A stretch of DNA of 64,000 nucleotides from Pseudomonas sp. URMO17WK12:I2. GTDB taxonomy: Bacteria; Pseudomonadota; Gammaproteobacteria; Pseudomonadales; Pseudomonadaceae. Position numbers and translations under genes: made by a program. Shown here piece after piece: positions 1 to 8,346 of this stretch. The stretch covers positions 1 to 64,000 of the forward strand of contig NZ_QKYW01000003.1 in NCBI RefSeq assembly GCF_003253735.1. Direction: 5' to 3'. The notes beneath the pieces were generated by a model that had not been told where the DNA came from, did no database searches, and was given only the letters and a program-made list of their open reading frames with translations. How positions within the stretch are numbered: position 1 is the stretch's first letter; every line of letters starts with the position of its first letter.

Positions 1-65
1 TCGCCTCGCTCGACCGCCGGCTACGGGAGAAACGGCCGTAAAGGCTCTGCCGTCGCAGAGGTGCT

Positions 66-143
66 GGTGGAAGGGTGAAGCGTCTTCCACCCTACGATGC
101 TTAAAAGGCTCTCGTAGCTGGGGTTAGCCGAAGGCGTAACCCG
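66..143. repeat. Structured intergenic repeat cluster
   Basis: Three nested or adjacent inverted repeats lie in a gene-free stretch: GGTGGAAG (66-73) with CTTCCACC (84-91), CTACGA (92-97) with TCGTAG (112-117), and GGGTTAGCC with GGCGTAACCC (about 122-142). The wording (trimmed GGTGGAAG...CTTCCACC next to GGGTTA...TAACCC) resembles short intergenic repeats common in Pseudomonas genomes, recalled from memory. No second copy was seen in this window, so the repeat status is inferred. Bases 1-65 hold nothing I can name. Confidence 0.45.
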
Positions 144-234
144 GGAAGCTGGTGTGAGCTTGCGCGAATGCTCGAATGGCCTGGCTGGCATGGACAACAC
201 CAGCCGAGTATATCGATGAGGATGATCTTGGCTC

Positions 235-274
235 AGAAACGACGAAGCCCGCATAGCGCGGGCTTCTCGTTTCT
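235..274. terminator. Long hairpin, probable transcription terminator
   Basis: AGAAACGA plus GAAGCCCGC (235-252, one bulged C at 243) pairs with GCGGGCTTC plus TCGTTTCT (258-274) around a 5-base loop. That gives a 17-bp stem with a single bulge. The 3' side is T-rich on the + strand and the mirrored side A-rich, so it could end transcripts in either direction: queD from the right and whatever lies left of the window. It might also be the 3' hairpin of a small RNA in 150-275, but no promoter was recognised. Confidence 0.6.
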
Positions 275-322
275 ACTCTAGTTACTTCCGCAGCGTTACC
301 GCGATGCAGGAGAGCGCTCGAC

Positions 323-679
323 CTAGTCGCCGCGATACTCGCAGCCGCTGGTGCAGGTCTCATGAATGCGAATACGCGACAGCTCCGGCAGCAATGGCTT
401 GAGTTGCTGCCATACCCATTTGGCGAGAATTTCGCTGGTCGGGTTTTCCAGACCGGGGATGTCGTTGAGGTAGTTGTGGTCGAGCTGCTCGTAGATCGGC
501 TTGAAGATCGCCTTGATCTCGGAGAAGTCGCGAATCCAGCCGGTATAGGGATCGACCTCGCCTTCGATATAGACGGCAATGCGGAACGAATGGCCATGCA
601 GGCGCCCGCATTTGTGGCCTTCCGGGACGTGGGGAAGCCGATGGGCGGCTTCGAAGATGAATTCTTTGAACAGTTCCAA
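323..679 (-). CDS. queD: 6-carboxy-5,6,7,8-tetrahydropterin synthase
   Basis: QueD converts 7,8-dihydroneopterin triphosphate to 6-carboxytetrahydropterin, the second step from GTP to queuosine in tRNA. The about 118-residue protein carries the family zinc site (H in AAHRLP, the two histidines of LHGHSF), the catalytic Cys in GHKCGR, HNYLND, and the C-terminal [10 protein letters not shown] segment. The length matches the family. The start is a TTG. I prefer 679 (protein beginning MELFKEF) because family members begin there; another TTG at 685 adds two residues. No other queuosine gene is adjacent. The PTPS/6-pyruvoyl-tetrahydropterin annotation sometimes given to such proteins is less likely in a bacterium. 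Confidence 0.93.
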   Translation of the reverse strand: MELFKEFIFEAAHRLPHVPEGHKCGRLHGHSFRIAVYIEGEVDPYTGWIRDFSEIKAIFKPIYEQLDHNYLNDIPGLENPTSEILAKWVWQQLKPLLPELSRIRIHETCTSGCEYRGD

Positions 680-746
680 GACCAATCTCTTTTCTACAGG
701 GCGAACAGGCTGCGATTCTAGCAGCCTGCTGCGACCTGTAGGGCCT

Positions 747-1889
747 TCACTGGCTCAGTGCGGCATTACGATCGTGGCGATAGACACTGACTGCTTCGTA
801 CACGGCTTTGCGCAAGCGGTTGATGCCGCCGATCGGCCGATGTTCGGGGAGGGCGTGCCAGGGATTGAACGACAGGTTGTCGCAGAACAGGTTCTGCTCC
901 GTGCTATCGAAATCCTGGGCCGGCAGGCGGATATCGGCAACGGTCTCGAACGGCGCGATCTTCTCGTCCCACTCCACGCTGGGATCTTCGATCGGCATGT
1001 AATAGTCCGGGTTCTGCCGCTGTACCTGCAGGGCGAAACAGGCCGGCATGCGGTCCAGCGAAAGCTGCTGATAGAGCGCGCTGCGCAGGAAATTGGGCAG
1101 ATCGGTGTTGGGCTTGGGGATTGCGTAAGTCGGGCAGTTCTCAGGGGTCGGAATGACCCGGTACTTGATGTTGTGCGGCCCCAGTTTGAATGGAGCGATG
1201 GAGTTGTAGGTCGTTTCGACCGGACTGCTCGGCGCTGGTGAAAGCGTTTTCAGGGCGATGACCAGGTGGCGGATTTCCCAGGTGCGCGGATCCCAACTTG
1301 GGAAGAAGGCCAGAGCCTTCTTGCCGTCCGCCTGCGCTGCAAAGTTGCTGCGGTACTCCGCCACGTCGCGAACGAAGAACGCTGGGTGGTTGAACATCAC
1401 GAAGTCCTGATCGCCAGCATGGCGTGGGCTGCTCATCAGCTTGGCGCCTGGAACATCGAGCAGCTTGATGGCCATGCCTCGTGCATCGCGGGCCCGGTCG
1501 AATTGCGGGTAGGCATTGCCGTTGGAGAGGCGCATCCAGGCTTGCCAGGTCTTGCCTGGCTCGCTGAGCACGCCCTGGCGCAGGCTTTCCTCGAGATCCG
1601 TTCGCACCGTGACTTCGGCCTTCACGCAACCGTGCGCCTTGGCGTGAGCGTCACGCAGAACGCGGGTATTGTCACGATGCTGCTCGACCACACGAATGGC
1701 ATCTTCGATGATGCCTTCGGTATAGGCGGCTTCATTGGCGGGGATCTGTTCCTCGCTGGAGACCGGGCCGGAGAATTTCCAGCTGTAGTAGGCCGTACCC
1801 ATGGCCCAGCCGCCGAGGCCGACGATCAACAGCACGAATAGTGTTTTGCCCAACAGCCGGCCGAGCCACAGCCAGAATCGTTTAAGCAT
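747..1889 (-). CDS. Catalase-family haem protein, membrane-anchored
   Basis: This 380-residue protein belongs to the short catalase-like (SrpA/catalase-core) family. An N-terminal hydrophobic helix (about residues 13-35) suggests an inner-membrane anchor with the enzyme on the periplasmic side. A distal-pocket stretch, [12 protein letters not shown], sits near residues 82-93. The C-terminal segment around residues 355-375 ([19 protein letters not shown]) resembles the proximal haem-Tyr region of catalases. It overlaps the end of the di-haem cytochrome gene by 8 bp, so the two are almost certainly cotranscribed and may act on the same peroxide or lipid hydroperoxide. Whether it is a true catalase or a peroxidase/lipid-hydroperoxide enzyme cannot be told from sequence. 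Confidence 0.8.
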   Translation of the reverse strand: MLKRFWLWLGRLLGKTLFVLLIVGLGGWAMGTAYYSWKFSGPVSSEEQIPANEAAYTEGIIEDAIRVVEQHRDNTRVLRDAHAKAHGCVKAEVTVRTDLEESLRQGVLSEPGKTWQAWMRLSNGNAYPQFDRARDARGMAIKLLDVPGAKLMSSPRHAGDQDFVMFNHPAFFVRDVAEYRSNFAAQADGKKALAFFPSWDPRTWEIRHLVIALKTLSPAPSSPVETTYNSIAPFKLGPHNIKYRVIPTPENCPTYAIPKPNTDLPNFLRSALYQQLSLDRMPACFALQVQRQNPDYYMPIEDPSVEWDEKIAPFETVADIRLPAQDFDSTEQNLFCDNLSFNPWHALPEHRPIGGINRLRKAVYEAVSVYRHDRNAALSQ

Positions 1890-3792
1890 CGTTGGACTCC
1901 TTGTGATTGGCTTTCACGCTGCCCTGACAATACTGCCCTGGACTCCAGGGCTTGGCCGGCACGTCACTCAACTGGCTTTCCAGCGCGGTATTGCCCAGCA
2001 CCTTCAGGTACTCGACCAGCGCCCAGCGTTCTTCCGGTTGCAGGCCGCGGCCGATGACGCCGTCATTGCGGCAGCCGTCGCGGAATTCGTGGCCACCGTT
2101 GCCGTTGCCCTTGATGCGGGTATCGAGCAGGAAACCGCCGGGGAACTTGTCGCTGACGAAACCGACATGCTTGGGATCGAATTCGAAATTACCCACCCAG
2201 AAGCTGGCGGGTCGCTCCGAAACCGGCGACAGCAGATGAAACAGCGTTGGCACCGAGCCGTTGTGCAGGAAGGGTGGGGTTGCCCAGATGCCATCCAGGG
2301 GACGTACCTTGTAGCCACGAATTTCCTGGACGCCAATGGGCAGGCCGTAACCATTCATGCGTTTGCGCTGCTCGGGCGAGATGCCGTTTTCGCGGTAGGC
2401 GCGGTCTTCGACGTAGGCGGTGACATAGGCCAGCGCCTCGGCAGTGGAGATGGCGCTGAAGTCGATCTTGTCGAGGCTGTTACTGTGCAGTTCGACGTCC
2501 AGCTTTGCCAACTCGGATTTCTTCCAGCCCAATTTGCGGATGTCGAAGCGGTGGTCGGCGATGTTGTCGGCGGTGGTGGAGTCGGTGCCCACGACGGACG
2601 TATCGACGACTTGCATGTACCACTCGGGATCCCGATCCGGCGCCATGCGCTGAGCCGGTGGAACGACCTTCGGCGCGTGGCAGAGGGCGCAGTTTTCCTG
2701 GAACAGCGCGCGCCCCCGGCTGGCGAGCGGCAGGTCGATCTTGCCAAAGATGTTTTCCGGCCAAGTGGGCGGCTGCAGGTGCTTGAGCGTTTCTTCCAGC
2801 TGATAAAGGTCGTTGATGCGCACGCTGGAAGCGTAGCGCTGATCGTGTGGCACAGGGTGCCCGCTATCGTCCAGCAACTGAAGGGTGGCGCCTACCCCCA
2901 GTGCCTCGCCGACGTTACGGGCCATGGGTTGCATGGCCGAACCGTTCCACTGCACCCAGTCGAATTTCCAGATGTCCCACAGATGCGGATAGCTGACCGG
3001 CGCATCGGCCACGCGGTAGTTGGCGGCATCGATGCTGTCACCAAACACCGTATTGGCGATGCGGCCGAATGCATCGGTACGGCCAAAGCCTTCCTCGGTC
3101 GGGTAGAGGCCGCGGTGCCAGTCGTTATAGGCGGTGCTCAGCAGGCGGTCGAGCACTTGCTTGAACTCCACGCGCAGGCGGTCGTAGTCGCGCTCGTAAT
3201 GCTCGCCCAGCACCTCGTGGGCGAAACGGCGGAATTTCAGCGGGTTGTAGTAGGTGAACGCCATGCTCATGCCAAGGGCCTGGCCAAAGCTGCCGCCCCT
3301 GAGCGTTGGAACGGTTGAGGCCAGCGAGTGCAGCGCGGCGCCACCGTCGATACGCACCGCCTGGCCCTGGTAGCGCAGCTCGCCCGTGTGGCAGGCTGCG
3401 CAGGTGATATCCAGGTACTGAACGCCGCTTTCATCGTCCTGGTGGCGGGCAAAACCCACGGGCAGGTTACCGGGGTTCAAGGCCGTTGCCTTCTGCCCGG
3501 GCTGGGTCAGAAAACCGAAGCGCGCGAGGTAGTCCGGGTCGGCGAACTTGGCCTTGCCGAACGGCAGCTCCAGGGCCGAGAACCAGGCGTACTGCAGGCC
3601 TTTCACCGTGGTGCCCTGGGGGGTGTAGTAATAGAACTGACGCTGCTGGTCGGTCCATTGCCCCAGGTAGTGGACCTTTTCCACCGGGGTATAGACCGGC
3701 AGGTTGGGCCTGGCGATGTAGTAGACGATGACCAGCAGAGCGGTCAGCGTCAGCAGAACGATGATCTGCAGGGCGCGGCGAATGAGGCGCAT
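1882..3792 (-). CDS. Di-haem c-type cytochrome, peroxidase/RoxA-like
   Basis: About 636 residues, with an N-terminal membrane helix (roughly residues 8-26) and two c-type haem motifs: CAACH about one quarter in and CALCH about 60% in. The layout is that of the di-haem cytochrome c peroxidase/RoxA-like superfamily rather than the 320-residue classical CcpA. It should be periplasmic and covalently haem-loaded by the Ccm system. I chose the ATG at 3792 because AAGGACG sits about 9 bases upstream; an in-frame ATG at 3840 lacks a good site. It is the first gene of a two-gene operon with the catalase-like protein, pointing to a peroxide or organic substrate oxidation system. The substrate is unknown. 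Confidence 0.8.
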   Translation of the reverse strand: MRLIRRALQIIVLLTLTALLVIVYYIARPNLPVYTPVEKVHYLGQWTDQQRQFYYYTPQGTTVKGLQYAWFSALELPFGKAKFADPDYLARFGFLTQPGQKATALNPGNLPVGFARHQDDESGVQYLDITCAACHTGELRYQGQAVRIDGGAALHSLASTVPTLRGGSFGQALGMSMAFTYYNPLKFRRFAHEVLGEHYERDYDRLRVEFKQVLDRLLSTAYNDWHRGLYPTEEGFGRTDAFGRIANTVFGDSIDAANYRVADAPVSYPHLWDIWKFDWVQWNGSAMQPMARNVGEALGVGATLQLLDDSGHPVPHDQRYASSVRINDLYQLEETLKHLQPPTWPENIFGKIDLPLASRGRALFQENCALCHAPKVVPPAQRMAPDRDPEWYMQVVDTSVVGTDSTTADNIADHRFDIRKLGWKKSELAKLDVELHSNSLDKIDFSAISTAEALAYVTAYVEDRAYRENGISPEQRKRMNGYGLPIGVQEIRGYKVRPLDGIWATPPFLHNGSVPTLFHLLSPVSERPASFWVGNFEFDPKHVGFVSDKFPGGFLLDTRIKGNGNGGHEFRDGCRNDGVIGRGLQPEERWALVEYLKVLGNTALESQLSDVPAKPWSPGQYCQGSVKANHKESNDA

Positions 3793-3883
3793 GGGATGAC
3801 GTCCTTGTTGCGTTTTTCTGTCGTACTCCTTTATGCCCATGCTGCCGCTTCATGGCAAGATGCCATGCGGATATCTTGAGCAA

Positions 3884-4426
3884 TTAGCCCAGCGGCTGGC
3901 GGCTGATGCCCAGCCAGTTGGCCACGCAATTTATCGCCGAGCGCTGACGTTGGTGCCAGGTGCCGGCGATTTCTACCGTGTTCTGGCCATTGGCCGCAAG
4001 CCATTGAGCACACCCCTGGTAGAAGGCCAGGCGCTCGGTCAGATCCGGCTGGCAGCGTTGCCCGTCGCCGACCCATTCGACGCCGCGCGGGTCGAGCAGC
4101 AGGTGCAGGTGGTAGTCCCGGGCCAGCAAGGCAGGCTCCATCCAGTCCGGGCAATCGCCGAACAGGGTGCGGCTCCAGAGAATATTGCTGAGCAGGTGCG
4201 TGTCGAGGATCAGCAGGTGAGGGCGCTGCTCGCGGGCGGCGTCTTCCCAGGCGAGCTGGCCGCAGGCGATGGTGGAGATGTCGGCGTAGCAGGTATCACG
4301 CTGCTGGCTGTCGATGAAGTGGCGTACGTATTCACCCACCACGATACCGCCGAAGCGCTGCTGCAGTTCGCTCGCCAGCCAACTCTTGCCGCTGGACTCC
4401 GGGCCGGTCAGTACCAGAACGTTCAT
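3884..4426 (-). CDS. NadR-like ribosylnicotinamide kinase
   Basis: A 180-residue P-loop protein (GPESSGKS near residues 8-15) resembling the C-terminal kinase domain of NadR. It lacks the N-terminal adenylyltransferase and DNA-binding parts of enterobacterial NadR. The expected reaction is ATP-dependent phosphorylation of nicotinamide riboside to NMN in the cytoplasm. Its ATG overlaps the pnuC stop codon (ATGA at 4423-4426), so uptake and phosphorylation are translationally coupled, the usual metabolic-trapping arrangement for PnuC substrates. A thiamine-type substrate is the main alternative, since PnuC relatives (PnuT) and small kinases also handle it, but no TPP riboswitch-like leader is visible. 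Confidence 0.85.
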   Translation of the reverse strand: MNVLVLTGPESSGKSWLASELQQRFGGIVVGEYVRHFIDSQQRDTCYADISTIACGQLAWEDAAREQRPHLLILDTHLLSNILWSRTLFGDCPDWMEPALLARDYHLHLLLDPRGVEWVGDGQRCQPDLTERLAFYQGCAQWLAANGQNTVEIAGTWHQRQRSAINCVANWLGISRQPLG

Positions 4427-4989
4427 GGGCGCGCAGCGGCCAGCTCGCGCCGCCAGGTCAGCCAGCCATGGCAGGCGAGCAGGGTGAACAGGGCATACAG
4501 CGCCGCGGTGAGATACAGCGCCTGATCGATGAACAGCACGACGAACAGCACGTCGAGGAGTATCCATAGCGCCCAGCACTGTAGGCGTTTCTTGGCCATC
4601 CACAGTTGCGCGACCAGGCTGAAGGCGCACAGCGTCGCGTCCTGCCAGGGCGCGCTGGCATCGGTGTAGCTCATCATCAGCAGGCCCAGCACTGCCGAGC
4701 CGAGCAGCCCCAGAGCCAGGCCAGAGGCCGTCTGGCGCAGGTTCAGGCTCGATACCTGCAGGCGTTCGTCAGGGCGCTCGCCGCGCGTCCAGTGCCACCA
4801 GCCGTAAAGCTGCAGTGCGGCGTAAACGCATTGCAGCAGCGTGTTGGAGTACAGCTTGGCCTGGAAGAACAGCCACGCATAGAGCACCACCATGACCAGC
4901 CCGATCGGCCAGCACCAGGGGTTTTGTCGCACGGTCAGCCAGACGGCGACCAGGCCGAGCAACGAGGCGCAGACTTCGAGCGGTGACAT
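4423..4989 (-). CDS. pnuC: Nicotinamide riboside transporter PnuC
   Basis: A 188-residue integral membrane protein with about seven predicted helices and the PnuC hallmarks: WCWPIGLVMVVLYAWLFFQ early, the WWHWTRGE loop in the middle and WILLDVLFVVLFI late. PnuC proteins are facilitators whose substrate is trapped by phosphorylation, which fits the overlapping downstream kinase gene. The gene is divergent from uppP across 235 bp that contain a perfect 11-bp inverted repeat (5072-5107), a possible operator for one or both directions. The start ATG at 4989 has the modest upstream site AGGTTCC. The substrate is inferred from the kinase neighbour. Confidence 0.9.
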   Translation of the reverse strand: MSPLEVCASLLGLVAVWLTVRQNPWCWPIGLVMVVLYAWLFFQAKLYSNTLLQCVYAALQLYGWWHWTRGERPDERLQVSSLNLRQTASGLALGLLGSAVLGLLMMSYTDASAPWQDATLCAFSLVAQLWMAKKRLQCWALWILLDVLFVVLFIDQALYLTAALYALFTLLACHGWLTWRRELAAARP

Positions 4990-5071
4990 GGAACCTCGTG
5001 CGTGTGGCGGCGGGACGGGCGCGCATTCTAGCGTTTGTCGCGTCCGCGGTGGCCGCTCGGCTGCCAGGAAA

Positions 5072-5107
5072 ATGCAATTTCAGTTTGATAGCGTTTTGAA
5101 ATTGCAT
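5072..5107. promoter_or_regulatory. Perfect 11-bp inverted repeat between pnuC and uppP
   Basis: ATGCAATTTCA (5072-5082) and TGAAATTGCAT (5097-5107) are exact reverse complements separated by 14 bases. The right arm covers the -35 box of the inferred uppP promoter. The repeat lies between divergent genes, so it looks like a regulator binding site or a stem-loop. I cannot assign the protein; no NAD-responsive regulator gene is adjacent. Confidence 0.5.
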
Positions 5108-5123
5108 GCGGGTGCTTTATAAC
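5096..5123 (+). promoter_or_regulatory. Probable sigma-70 promoter of uppP
   Basis: TTGAAA (5096-5101), a 16-bp spacer and TATAAC (5118-5123) give a good vegetative promoter about 100 bp before the uppP start. The -35 box lies inside the right arm of the inverted repeat at 5072-5107, so a protein bound there would be expected to interfere. Confidence 0.6.
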
Positions 5124-5224
5124 TGCCGCTTTTTTCGGCCCTGCTGGAACCTCCACCAACGGCTCCAGTCCGAGAAACAATCCCTTTACAGCCAGTTCAT
5201 CTGGCACCTTTCCGAGGAGTTTCG

Positions 5225-6055
5225 ATGGACGGTTGGCTCGCGTTTCAGGCGCTGATTCTAGGCATCGTTGAAGGTCTTACCGAATTTCTGCCCATTTCCA
5301 GTACCGGGCACCTGATCGTGGTGGGTGACTTGCTGAACTTCAATGGCGAGCGGGCCACGGCCTTCAAGATCATCATCCAGCTCGGCGCCATCCTGGCGGT
5401 GATGTGGGAGTTTCGTCAGCGCATCCTGTCGGTGGTCAGCGGGTTGGGCAGTGATCCCATGGCGCGGCGCTTCACCGTCAATCTGATGGTCGCCTTCTTT
5501 CCGGCGGTGATACTCGGCCTGCTGTTCGCCGATCTCATCGAGCACTGGTTGTTCAACCCGATCACGGTCAGCGCCGCGCTGGTCATCGGTGGCGTGGTGA
5601 TGCTCTGGGCCGAGAAGCGTCAGCATCGCATCGTTGCCGAATCGGTCGACGACATGGACTGGAAGCTGGCCCTCAAGGTTGGCTTCGCCCAGTGCCTGGC
5701 ATTGATCCCGGGCACCTCGCGCTCCGGCTCGACCATCATCGGTGGCCTGCTGTTCGGGCTGTCGCGCAAGGCGGCCACCGAGTTCTCGTTCTTCCTGGCG
5801 ATGCCGACCATGGTCGCTGCCACCGTCTACTCGCTGTACAAGTACCGGGACATCCTGCAGTGGAGTGATTTGCCGGTATTCGCCATCGGCTTCGTCACCA
5901 CCTTCATCGTCGCCATGATCACGGTGCGTGCGCTGCTGGTGTTCATCGCCAACCACAGCTATGCGGTATTCGCCTGGTACCGGATCGCCTTCGGCCTGCT
6001 GATTCTGGCCACCTGGCAATTCGGCTGGATCGACTGGAGCACGGCAGAGGGTTGA
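5225..6055 (+). CDS. uppP: Undecaprenyl-diphosphatase
   Basis: UppP (BacA) removes a phosphate from undecaprenyl pyrophosphate in the inner membrane, regenerating the lipid carrier for peptidoglycan, O-antigen and other envelope polymers; overproduction confers bacitracin tolerance. The 276 residues carry both family signatures: the N-terminal [14 protein letters not shown] motif (residues 16-29, with the conserved acidic pair) and [10 protein letters not shown] near residue 165, plus about eight membrane helices. Length is normal for the family. The start ATG at 5225 is preceded by GAGGAG. It has its own promoter and is divergent from pnuC. Confidence 0.97.
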   Translation: MDGWLAFQALILGIVEGLTEFLPISSTGHLIVVGDLLNFNGERATAFKIIIQLGAILAVMWEFRQRILSVVSGLGSDPMARRFTVNLMVAFFPAVILGLLFADLIEHWLFNPITVSAALVIGGVVMLWAEKRQHRIVAESVDDMDWKLALKVGFAQCLALIPGTSRSGSTIIGGLLFGLSRKAATEFSFFLAMPTMVAATVYSLYKYRDILQWSDLPVFAIGFVTTFIVAMITVRALLVFIANHSYAVFAWYRIAFGLLILATWQFGWIDWSTAEG

Positions 6056-6067
6056 TCCTCGGCTTAC

Positions 6068-6802
6068 GTGGAACAGCACATGCAGACCAGGGAACAGGCC
6101 GGCCGCATCAAGAGCTGGAACGACGACAAGGGCTTCGGCTTTATTCTGCCTGCTGCAGGTGGGGCTGAAGTATTCGCGCACATCTCGGCGATGCGCGGTG
6201 ATCGTCGACCGAATGCCGGCGACCAGGTGTTGTTCGTTGCCGGGCGCGACGAACGTGGCCGCTTGCGGGCCGAGCATCTGCGCCTGGCCGGTGGGCTGGC
6301 CATCGACCAGCCGCAGATTCGCGTGAAGCCGCGGGCCGCTGGGCCTTCGCGCAAAGCCCCGCCGGCACCGACGCGAGCTGCCAAAGCAGGCAAGCGTCAG
6401 CCATCGATCGCGCTGCGTAACCCCATCGCCAAATGGATGATCTTCGCTGCGTTGTGCGGCTTGCCGCTACTGGGCTCGCTGCACTGGCTGGCTGTTGGAC
6501 TGATGTGGCCGCTGCTGCTTTATCCGCTGGTCAGCGCGCTGTGCTTCATTCTCTATTGGCGTGACAAGAACAGCGCCCAGCAGGGCCGTCAGCGTATCCC
6601 GGAGAACACCCTGCATCTGGTTGAGCTGGCTGGCGGTTGGCCGGGAGCGCTGTTGGCACAACAGGCGTTTCGGCACAAGACGCGCAAGGCGTCCTATCAG
6701 TTGATGTTCTGGGGCATCGTGGCGCTGCATCAGTTGTTCTGGCTGGATCAGGTCCTGCTCGACGGCGCTTACACCGGTGGCTGGCTGCGCGACCTGCTAT
6801 AG
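6068..6802 (+). CDS. Cold-shock domain / DUF1294 membrane fusion protein
   Basis: Residues about 10-75 form a cold-shock (CspA-like) nucleic-acid-binding domain with the KGFGFI and VFAHIS RNA-binding motifs. A basic, proline-rich linker follows. Residues about 118-240 form a DUF1294 region of several membrane helices ending in the typical FRHKTRKASYQ segment. The fusion would put an RNA/DNA-binding domain on the cytoplasmic face of the membrane; its role is not established. It starts 12 bp after uppP. The start is uncertain: GTG at 6068 or ATG at 6080. Its 3' end overlaps the convergent YjbR-family gene by 6 bp. Confidence 0.85.
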   Translation: MEQHMQTREQAGRIKSWNDDKGFGFILPAAGGAEVFAHISAMRGDRRPNAGDQVLFVAGRDERGRLRAEHLRLAGGLAIDQPQIRVKPRAAGPSRKAPPAPTRAAKAGKRQPSIALRNPIAKWMIFAALCGLPLLGSLHWLAVGLMWPLLLYPLVSALCFILYWRDKNSAQQGRQRIPENTLHLVELAGGWPGALLAQQAFRHKTRKASYQLMFWGIVALHQLFWLDQVLLDGAYTGGWLRDLL

Positions 6803-7150
6803 ATCGAGCAGCAGGCTGATCTGCTGCTTCTTGGGCAGGCGCCGCACCACAAGCTGGTGGGAGCGTGTCAGCAGGTCACGCAGTTCGTCGTCGCCCATTG
6901 GCGGCCGGCTGCCATTCATGCTGATCCAGTGAGCACGCGCCAGGTATGGGGCAGGGCGAATGCCTGGGCGATCCGTGAAACCGAGAAATAGGGTGTCATC
7001 CACCTTGAAGGCCAGGTTGTCACCGAGAAAGTCGACGATGGCGAACATCTTGTTGTGCGCCACCGAGAACACCTGGTTGCTGCCCCACTTGTAGTCGACG
7101 CGAGCCCCCGGCAGTTGCCGGCAGAAGGCAAGCAGTTCGTCGCGGGTCAT
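6797..7150 (-). CDS. MmcQ/YjbR family DNA-binding-fold protein
   Basis: A 117-residue protein of the MmcQ/YjbR (CyaY-like fold) family, recognised by the order of RQLPGARVDYKWGSNQVFSV, KMFAI, FKVDD and an ISMNG turn. Members have a double-wing DNA-binding-like fold, but no biochemical role is firmly known. The ATG at 7150 overlaps the stop of the MFS gene (ATGA), so it is the last gene of a LysR-MFS-YjbR operon with coupled translation throughout. It converges on, and overlaps by 6 bp, the cold-shock/DUF1294 gene. Confidence 0.85.
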   Translation of the reverse strand: MTRDELLAFCRQLPGARVDYKWGSNQVFSVAHNKMFAIVDFLGDNLAFKVDDTLFLGFTDRPGIRPAPYLARAHWISMNGSRPPMGDDELRDLLTRSHQLVVRRLPKKQQISLLLDL

Positions 7151-8346
7151 GATTGCACCGCCTTTGAACGCTCTGCCCGGCGCAGCAGCAAGAGGCTCAG
7201 GCCCAGGCCCAGCAGCGACAGCAGACCCGAGGCGAGAAATACCGCCGCGTAGTCGTAGGCCGTGGCCACCAGGCCCATCAGGGGCCCGGCGACGCCGAGG
7301 GCCAGATCGAAGAACAGCGCATAGGCGCCCAACGCCGAGCTGCGGCTGGCTGCCGGAATATTGCCAATGGCCTCCACGCCGAGCGCCGGATACACCAGCG
7401 ACAGGCCAAAGCCGGTCAGCGCCGCACCACACAGGGCCAGGGCCGGAATCGGTGCGATCCACAGCAGCAACAGGCCGAGCGTCTCGATTGCCAGGCAGAT
7501 GGTTGCAACTCGGTAGCCACCGCGGCGCTCGATAGCGCCGGCGAACAGCAGGCGGGCGGCGATGAAGGCCAGGCCGAAGGCGCTCAGGCAATAGGCGGCG
7601 TGCGCCCAGCCAAGGCTGGCGTAGTACAGGGTGACGAAGGTCGCCAGGGTGCCGAAACCTATGGAACCCAGGGCCAGCGCCAGGCCGTTGGGGGCGATGG
7701 CCAGGAACACGTTGTGAAACGGCAGGCGCTTGCCCTGAATCACCGGGATGGCCGGTTTGTCACGTGCCACCCACAGCGCGCCGAGGCTGAGTACGGCGAT
7801 GGCCGCGCCAATGCTCCACAGGCCGAGTGTCGAGGCCATCAGCACGCCCAGTGGGGCACCGATGGCAATGGCCCCGTAGGAGGCGATGCCATTCCAGGAG
7901 ATCACCCGAGCGGTATTCTCGGCGCCGACCCGGCCGATGCCCCAGGTGATCGAGCCCGTGCCGATCAGCGCCTGGGAGATGCCCAAGGCGACACGCCCGG
8001 CCAGCAGCAGCCCCAGGCCAAGCTCGCGGGACACCTCGTGAAGGCTGGTCGCCGCCAGGGTCAGTACGCCGCTGCCCAGGATGCCCGCCAGGCCATACAC
8101 CACTGCACGCTTGGGGCCTATGCGGTCGATCAGCATCCCCGTGACCGGTCGTGAAATCAGGGTCACGAGGTACTGCAGGCTGATCACCAGGCCGGCCATC
8201 ACCGAGCCGTAGCCCAGGTCATTGAGCACGAAGCCGGGCAGCACGGCCAACGGCAGTCCCACGCAGAGAAAACCGATGAAGGTGAAGAACACCACTGCAA
8301 GAATTCGCGCGGTCTGGCCGGGAGTCTGGGGTTTGCGAGCGGTCAT
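7147..8346 (-). CDS. MFS efflux transporter (YfcJ/YhhS-like)
   Basis: A 399-residue major facilitator with about 12 helices. The motif after helix 2 (SRPVTGMLIDRIGPKRAVVYG, residues about 66-86) is the MFS motif A equivalent. Overall it resembles the arabinose-efflux-like YfcJ/YhhS group, which export small molecules by proton antiport. Its ATG overlaps the stop of the upstream LysR-type regulator (tcat at 8343-8346), and its own stop overlaps the YjbR gene. Coupling to a LysR regulator that is divergent from azoR suggests a shared inducer, perhaps an electrophile or quinone. The substrate is unknown. Confidence 0.85.
   Translation of the reverse strand: MTARKPQTPGQTARILAVVFFTFIGFLCVGLPLAVLPGFVLNDLGYGSVMAGLVISLQYLVTLISRPVTGMLIDRIGPKRAVVYGLAGILGSGVLTLAATSLHEVSRELGLGLLLAGRVALGISQALIGTGSITWGIGRVGAENTARVISWNGIASYGAIAIGAPLGVLMASTLGLWSIGAAIAVLSLGALWVARDKPAIPVIQGKRLPFHNVFLAIAPNGLALALGSIGFGTLATFVTLYYASLGWAHAAYCLSAFGLAFIAARLLFAGAIERRGGYRVATICLAIETLGLLLLWIAPIPALALCGAALTGFGLSLVYPALGVEAIGNIPAASRSSALGAYALFFDLALGVAGPLMGLVATAYDYAAVFLASGLLSLLGLGLSLLLLRRAERSKAVQS

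Noticed and set aside
124..597. Long minus-strand frame over the queD region
   Set aside because: It overlaps queD in another frame, is rich in Ser/Arg typical of GC-rich shadows, and has no family motif.
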